Source of the DNA: Gammaproteobacteria bacterium
Lineage (GTDB): Bacteria; Pseudomonadota; Gammaproteobacteria; Arenicellales; JAANXG01
DNA length: 49,186 bases
Assembly: GCA_024639325.1 (NCBI GenBank)
Contig: JAHEIO010000012.1
Coordinates: 15,966-65,151 of the forward strand
Direction of reading: 5' to 3'
In this document: in pieces, positions 44,744 to 49,186 of the stretch
Layout: the number at the start of each line of letters is the position of its first letter
Numbering within the stretch: the stretch's first letter is position 1
Notes under the pieces: generated by a model
Database searches by the model: none
Told to the model about the DNA's origin: nothing
Seen by the model: only the letters and a program-made list of their open reading frames with translations
Translations under genes and position numbers: made by a program

Positions 44744-46009
44744 ATGACCCTGGAGCGGTGGCTTCGCTACATCGAGTCCGTGCATTTCAGGTCAATCGAC
44801 CTCGCGCTCGATCGGGTAAGCACAGTAATGCTCAGGGTGCTGCCGAACGGCCCGGGATTTTGCTCGATCAGTGTAGCCGGCACCAACGGCAAGGGTTCCG
44901 CCGTCGAAGTTCTTACCAGTATCTTGCGCCAGACCGGGGTGCGTGTGGGCACATACACATCTCCACATTTGGTCAACTATACCGAGCGCATACGAATCGA
45001 CGGACACGAAGTCGATGAGAAGGAGTTGTGCGCGGCATTCGCCCGGATCGAGGAAGAGAGGCGGGAGACTCCTCTAACCTATTTCGAGTTCGGAACCCTG
45101 GCGGCGCTTGTTATCTTCGAGGAGCGGGGAATCGATGTTGCCGTACTGGAAGTCGGTATGGGAGGTCGACTGGATGCCGTGAATGCCGTGGATGCCGGCG
45201 CCGCCCTGATTACCAGCATATCGATCGATCATGAGCATTGGCTCGGCAAAGATCGGCACAGCATTGCGATCGAGAAAGCCGCTATTTTCAGGCCCAACAA
45301 ACCCGCGGTATGTGCCGACCCCGATCCGCCAGCCGCCATCCGCGAGCATGCAAACTCGATCGGAGCTGATTTCTATCAATTGGGGCGGGATTACGACATG
45401 ATAGAAAGCGGCAGCGGATGGCAATGGTCAGGCCCGAAGGGGCGGTTCGGATCGCTTCGATTGCCGATGGAGGGCAAATTTCAGGCCAACAACGTGGCGG
45501 GTGCGCTGATGGTGCTGACGTGCATCGACCAAATCGTTCAGATCAACCAGGAGCAGATCTGCAAGGGACTGTCGTCACTCCGCTTGAGAGGTCGGTTTGA
45601 GATCATGGAGGGTCCACCGCAAATCGTCCTGGATGTCGCCCACAATATGGCCGCAATCCGGGTGCTATATGAAAATTTGAAAAAACATGTGTGTCCTGGT
45701 CGAACATTCGCTGTGTGCGGAATGCTGAAAGACAAACCTGCAAGAGCGATAGGTGAATTACTGAATCCGTTAATAGACGAGTGGCATGTTGGCACCATCC
45801 ATGATCCGCGGGGTCGTTCCGCCGAGGAGCTCGCGGTGGAAATCAGCGCAACGAGTTCAAGCCCGGTGTCGTCCCACGACTCGGTCCTGTCGGCGTTCAG
45901 GGCTGCACGATGCGCCGCAAATTCTACAGATCGAGTGCTCGTTTTTGGTTCATTCCATACCGTGGGTGATATAATCCGCGCCCTGGAGGGTGACGGTGTA
46001 TTGTATTGA
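44744..46009 (+). CDS. folC: Folylpolyglutamate/dihydrofolate synthase
   Basis: A 421-residue Mur-ligase-like ATPase making dihydrofolate and adding glutamates. P-loop VAGTNGKGSAVEVL, TYTSPHLVNYTERIRIDG, EVGMGGRLDAVNAVD, SISIDHEHWLG, and DVAHNMAAIRVL. Length normal. It lies 24 nt after accD, and its TGA shares a base with the next ATG. Confidence 0.97.
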   Translation: MTLERWLRYIESVHFRSIDLALDRVSTVMLRVLPNGPGFCSISVAGTNGKGSAVEVLTSILRQTGVRVGTYTSPHLVNYTERIRIDGHEVDEKELCAAFARIEEERRETPLTYFEFGTLAALVIFEERGIDVAVLEVGMGGRLDAVNAVDAGAALITSISIDHEHWLGKDRHSIAIEKAAIFRPNKPAVCADPDPPAAIREHANSIGADFYQLGRDYDMIESGSGWQWSGPKGRFGSLRLPMEGKFQANNVAGALMVLTCIDQIVQINQEQICKGLSSLRLRGRFEIMEGPPQIVLDVAHNMAAIRVLYENLKKHVCPGRTFAVCGMLKDKPARAIGELLNPLIDEWHVGTIHDPRGRSAEELAVEISATSSSPVSSHDSVLSAFRAARCAANSTDRVLVFGSFHTVGDIIRALEGDGVLY

Positions 46010-46632
46010 TGGCGAAATCAGCTGTTGAGTCAGAATTTGATTTGAAAAAACGACTTGTCGGAGCCTTTGTCCTGATCGGGTTTGGCGTAATTATTCTGCC
46101 CGCGCTGCTGGGGGGCAAAGGCCCCCAATTTGGCGAAGAGGGTGCGCCGGTTACTCCCAGGCTGGAATCAAAGGTATTCGTGTCAAAGATCACTCCCATC
46201 GGGGGCGAGACACCTCAGCCAATATCTGGCACGGTACGAACGAAGAAACCCGAAACGATTGCTGAGGCGGCGACGCCGGTTCCGGCCATGGTTTCTCCGT
46301 CGAATACCGGCAACTCCGGGAAATCGATTGCCAAGACCGAGCCGGCAGCACGGCAGAAGCTGAAGCCCAAATCCAAACCAGTTGCCAACAGCAATGAACC
46401 TGGGTGGGTGGTTCGCGTCGGCACCTTTGCGAAGCAAGACAATGTGGAACGCGTCGTAAAAAGGCTGCAGCAGGCGGGATTCGAAGCGTCCACCACCAGT
46501 GTCAAGACAGACAGGGGTTCCGTCACGCGAGTGTGGATCGGGCCCTATACGAAACGCGTGGAAGCTGCTCGCATGCGGACGCGGGTGCGGCAGGTCACCG
46601 GTGGAGAGGGTTACATAGCCGCATATCCATGA
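46009..46632 (+). CDS. dedD: DedD-like SPOR-domain protein
   Basis: A 207-residue bitopic inner-membrane protein. Short basic cytoplasmic tail, TM helix VGAFVLIGFGVIILPALLGG, Pro/Lys-rich periplasmic linker, and a C-terminal SPOR domain (GWVVRVGTFAKQDNVERVVK, TSVKTDRGSVTRVWIGPYTK) that binds denuded septal peptidoglycan. ATG 46009 (TGATG with folC) is preferred over TTG 46006. The position between folC and cvpA is the conserved dedD locus. Confidence 0.9.
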   Translation: MAKSAVESEFDLKKRLVGAFVLIGFGVIILPALLGGKGPQFGEEGAPVTPRLESKVFVSKITPIGGETPQPISGTVRTKKPETIAEAATPVPAMVSPSNTGNSGKSIAKTEPAARQKLKPKSKPVANSNEPGWVVRVGTFAKQDNVERVVKRLQQAGFEASTTSVKTDRGSVTRVWIGPYTKRVEAARMRTRVRQVTGGEGYIAAYP

Positions 46633-47123
46633 ATTGGTTCGATCTGGCGATTCTTGGCGTGGTTCTGGTGTTCGCGATCATCGGGATAGTGCGGGGATTT
46701 ATCAAGGAGGTGTTGTCCCTGGCATCCTGGATACTTTCGTTCTGGGTGGCATTCACATTCGCCGAAGCGGCAAGCTACGCGTTCGAAGCTTATATCGACG
46801 CGCCGCTGCTTAGGCTGGTGGCCGCGTTTGCAGCCTTGTTCGTATTTACATTGTTGCTGCTGACCATTATCAGCTATCTGCTTCACAAATTGCTTTCCGT
46901 GAGCGGGATCAAGGGAACCGATCGAGCCCTGGGCGGCATATTCGGTGCGGTCAAAGGGCTGGTCATCATTGCGGTACTTATCTTGTTCGCGCAGGAAACC
47001 GCGATACCCCAGGAAGACTGGTGGAGATCTTCCGAGCTTGCCAGACATTTCCACCCGCTTGTCGTGGTCATCAGGGATCTGCTTCCAATAGAAATGACCG
47101 GTCCACCGCAGCAGGCCGGGTAA
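46629..47123 (+). CDS. cvpA: CvpA family membrane protein
   Basis: A 164-residue protein with about four membrane helices. N-terminal NWFDLAILGVVLVFAIIGIV, then RGFIKEVLSLASWILSFWVA, and KGTDRALGGIFGAVKGLVII near the third/fourth helix. Named for colicin V production; more recent work links it to envelope stress and bile tolerance. ATG 46629 overlaps the dedD stop by 4 nt. purF follows 135 nt later, the classic cvpA-purF pair. Confidence 0.94.
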   Translation: MNWFDLAILGVVLVFAIIGIVRGFIKEVLSLASWILSFWVAFTFAEAASYAFEAYIDAPLLRLVAAFAALFVFTLLLLTIISYLLHKLLSVSGIKGTDRALGGIFGAVKGLVIIAVLILFAQETAIPQEDWWRSSELARHFHPLVVVIRDLLPIEMTGPPQQAG

Positions 47124-47258
47124 TGACCGGCCCGTATATTGCTAATCTGCGTGTTGCATCACGGCGCCGGAATTCGACGGCATTTGCGGCTTGACCCCGT
47201 CGCAGATTGGTTCATACTTCTTGCTCGAACATGACCATATTGGCGATGTAACTCTTCT

Positions 47259-48785
47259 ATGTGCGGCGTCATTGGAATTCTGGCACAGGGCCCGGTCAAT
47301 CAGGCGATATACGACGGGCTGACACTGGTTCAGCACCGTGGGCAGGATGCGGCTGGGATTATCACCAGTGACAACACAAAGGTCTATCTCCGCAAGGACA
47401 ACGGACTTATAAGGGACGTGTTCCATACCCGTCACATGCGACATTTGGCTGGAAACATGGGCATCGGTCATTGCCGATATCCCACTGCCGGGTCCAGCTC
47501 GCCTGCCGAGGCGCAACCTTTCTACGTCAACTCGCCGTTCGGACTGGCCCTTGGACACAACGGCAATCTTACCAATGCGGCGGAACTGAGGGATAGTCTT
47601 TACCGCGAGGATCTGCGGCATCTCAATACCAACTCCGACTCGGAGATCCTGCTCAACGTTCTGGCGCACGAACTGCACGCGGTTCTCGGGGGGCGGCGAG
47701 ATCAGCAGCTGAATTCCGGTGATGTATTCCAGGCGGTTGAAGGTGTTTACAGACGGGTTCGGGGTGCATTCGCAATTGTCGCCATGATCGTCGGTGGTGG
47801 GCTGCTTGCTTTCAGGGATGCCTACGGCATTAGACCGCTGGTCTATGGAGCCAAGAGGAACGCGAACGGGCTATCGCACATGTTCGCGTCCGAAAGCGTG
47901 GCTCTGGATGTGCTTGGATTCGAACTGGACTGCGACCTCAGGCCGGGAGAGGCAATATACGTCAACTACCGCGGGGAGGTGGACCGACGGGTCTGCGTAT
48001 CCAATGGGCAGCAGGCACCCTGTATCTTCGAGCACGTTTATCTGGCCAGGCCCGATTCCATCATCGATGGCATAGCGGTTCACAAAACGCGTTTGCGCAT
48101 GGGCGAAAAGCTTGCACACAAGCTGCAGCGGGAGTGGCAAGACAAGGATATCGATGTCGTCATCCCCATACCTGATACTAGCCGTACGGCCGCGCTGCAA
48201 ATGTCCTATGAACTGGGTTTGAAGTATCGTGAGGGCTTCATAAAGAACCGTTACATTGGCCGTACGTTCATAATGCCCGGTCAGGAGCAACGGCAGAACT
48301 CGGTCCGTCAGAAACTCAATCCCATCGAGCTGGAATTCAAAGGGAAAAATGTCCTGCTTGTGGATGATTCGATAGTTCGTGGCAATACCTCCACCAAGAT
48401 AATCCAGATGGCGCGCGATGTGGGGGCGAAAAAAGTATATTTCGCATCCGCCGCTCCGCCGGTCCGATTCCCAAATGTGTATGGGATAGACATGCCGGAT
48501 GGCGATGAACTCGTTGCCTGTGGCAGGAGCGAAGAAGAAATCTGTCGCGAGATTGGCGCCGATCGGCTGATATTTCAGGACCTGGAAGATTTGATCGATG
48601 CCGCCCAAGAGGGTAATCCCTCGATCACTCAGTTCGAAACCTCGTGTTTCGACGGCAGCTACATCACCGGGGATGTCAGCGAGGATTATCTCTACAACCT
48701 GAGAAAAGTTCGCAGCGACGACGCCAAGTCACGCTCATCGAAGACGCTGGAGCTGAATGACGTAAACAGTTACAGCTATTCCTGA
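47259..48785 (+). CDS. purF: Amidophosphoribosyltransferase
   Basis: A 508-residue enzyme for the first step of purine synthesis, PRPP to phosphoribosylamine. The N-terminal nucleophile glutaminase is exposed after Met removal: MCGVIGI with Cys2, [37 protein letters not shown]. The PRPP site is [20 protein letters not shown]. Length matches E. coli PurF. No PurR-like operator was identified in the 135-nt upstream gap. Confidence 0.98.
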   Translation: MCGVIGILAQGPVNQAIYDGLTLVQHRGQDAAGIITSDNTKVYLRKDNGLIRDVFHTRHMRHLAGNMGIGHCRYPTAGSSSPAEAQPFYVNSPFGLALGHNGNLTNAAELRDSLYREDLRHLNTNSDSEILLNVLAHELHAVLGGRRDQQLNSGDVFQAVEGVYRRVRGAFAIVAMIVGGGLLAFRDAYGIRPLVYGAKRNANGLSHMFASESVALDVLGFELDCDLRPGEAIYVNYRGEVDRRVCVSNGQQAPCIFEHVYLARPDSIIDGIAVHKTRLRMGEKLAHKLQREWQDKDIDVVIPIPDTSRTAALQMSYELGLKYREGFIKNRYIGRTFIMPGQEQRQNSVRQKLNPIELEFKGKNVLLVDDSIVRGNTSTKIIQMARDVGAKKVYFASAAPPVRFPNVYGIDMPDGDELVACGRSEEEICREIGADRLIFQDLEDLIDAAQEGNPSITQFETSCFDGSYITGDVSEDYLYNLRKVRSDDAKSRSSKTLELNDVNSYSYS

Positions 48786-48826
48786 CCGATTCGATCCGAC
48801 GCCAAACCATGATTTTTTGGATTGGC

Positions 48827-48848
48827 GGGAGCGGCGCCCCGCCGCGAT
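48827..48848 (+). repeat. Single REP-like unit after purF
   Basis: GGGAGCGGCGCCCCGCCGCG followed by AT is the same core as the three tandem copies after dnaJ, in the same orientation relative to the plus strand. It lies between convergent purF and lpxH and can form a GCGGCG/CGCCGC stem, possibly acting as a terminator or mRNA 3' stabiliser. Confidence 0.75.
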
Positions 48849-48889
48849 CGCTCTCAGATTCCCTGGATTCATGATGCTTCAGTTTTCGT

Positions 48890-49186
48890 TCAGACTTGTA
48901 CCGGCGGGAAATCCGAGCCGCGCGCGGAAAGCCGAAAGATGCCCGATTCGTAGCGAAGCACGCTGTTTTGCCCATTCCAGTCTCCCAGAACAATACGGGT
49001 GGATCGCCGCCCGTCAACGGTGACGGGATGGATGCCCGGACGGTGCGTATGGCCGTGGATCAGGAACTGCACATCATGCTTCGCTATTTCACTCTCTACC
49101 GCGTCCTGATTGACATCCATGATATCCATGCTCGTCATTGACGTGTGCAGAGCACTCTGGGATCGGGCACTGAGCGCGAGTTCAAT
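48890..49186 (-). CDS. lpxH: UDP-2,3-diacylglucosamine diphosphatase, C-terminal part
   Basis: The frame is open through the right edge, so the 5' end is missing; about 98 residues are visible. MDIMDVNQDAVE and LIHGHTHRPGIHPV, followed by RIVLGDWNGQNSVL, are the conserved C-terminal motifs of LpxH, the calcineurin-like hydrolase that makes lipid X in lipid A synthesis. The HGHTH motif supplies metal ligands. It converges with purF. Confidence 0.9.
   Translation of the reverse strand: MELALSARSQSALHTSMTSMDIMDVNQDAVESEIAKHDVQFLIHGHTHRPGIHPVTVDGRRSTRIVLGDWNGQNSVLRYESGIFRLSARGSDFPPVQV

Overview
The window is a chromosomal segment of a gammaproteobacterium. Three conserved blocks point to this: ssrA-smpB-ratA-rnfH-bamE with recN/nadK, then hrcA-grpE-dnaK-dnaJ, then leuCDB-asd-fimV-truA-trpFBA-accD-folC-dedD-cvpA-purF. 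The last is the order seen in Pseudomonas and purple-sulfur-bacterial relatives. A proteobacterial tmRNA, sigma-32-type heat-shock promoters, FimV and LpxH agree. The sequence is moderately GC-rich, except for AT-rich promoter patches in the accessory part. I cannot name the genus.

Layout: (1) 1-4006: the end of a very large cadherin-like repeat surface protein, coupled by a 4-nt overlap to a membrane GGDEF/GGDEF/EAL protein. (2) 4007-9171: an accessory region with an AbiE-type toxin-antitoxin pair, a transposase remnant with stop codons, a TetR regulator with APS kinase cysC, and an internally deleted IS6-type element. It abuts the 3' end of ssrA, a classic integration site for genomic islands. 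(3) 9172-14520: trans-translation (ssrA, smpB), ratA/rnfH, bamE, an N-acetylglutamate-synthase-like GNAT, recN and nadK. (4) 14650-20010: a heat-shock cluster with HrcA and three sigma-32-like promoters but no visible CIRCE element. (5) 20020-24903: REP-like repeats, then a minus-strand bufferin-type RiPP operon (DUF2282 Cys peptide, DUF692 oxidase, DUF2063 partner, DoxX). It is followed by an ArsS-like radical SAM gene and preceded by a FIST sensor gene. (6) 24955-28343: nth, an RnfB-like ferredoxin and metG. (7) 28543-32583: mrp/apbC, aroC, an MFS permease and a hypothetical gene. (8) 32655-48785: leucine, threonine/methionine-family and tryptophan biosynthesis, accD, folC, envelope genes and purF. 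(9) The window ends inside lpxH.

The part most likely to be under-described is the bufferin-type operon with its distal radical SAM gene and upstream FIST gene. The giant-adhesin/c-di-GMP pair and the decayed island at ssrA come next. Most of the rest is conserved housekeeping. Assignments rest on motif recognition and gene order; no database search was run.
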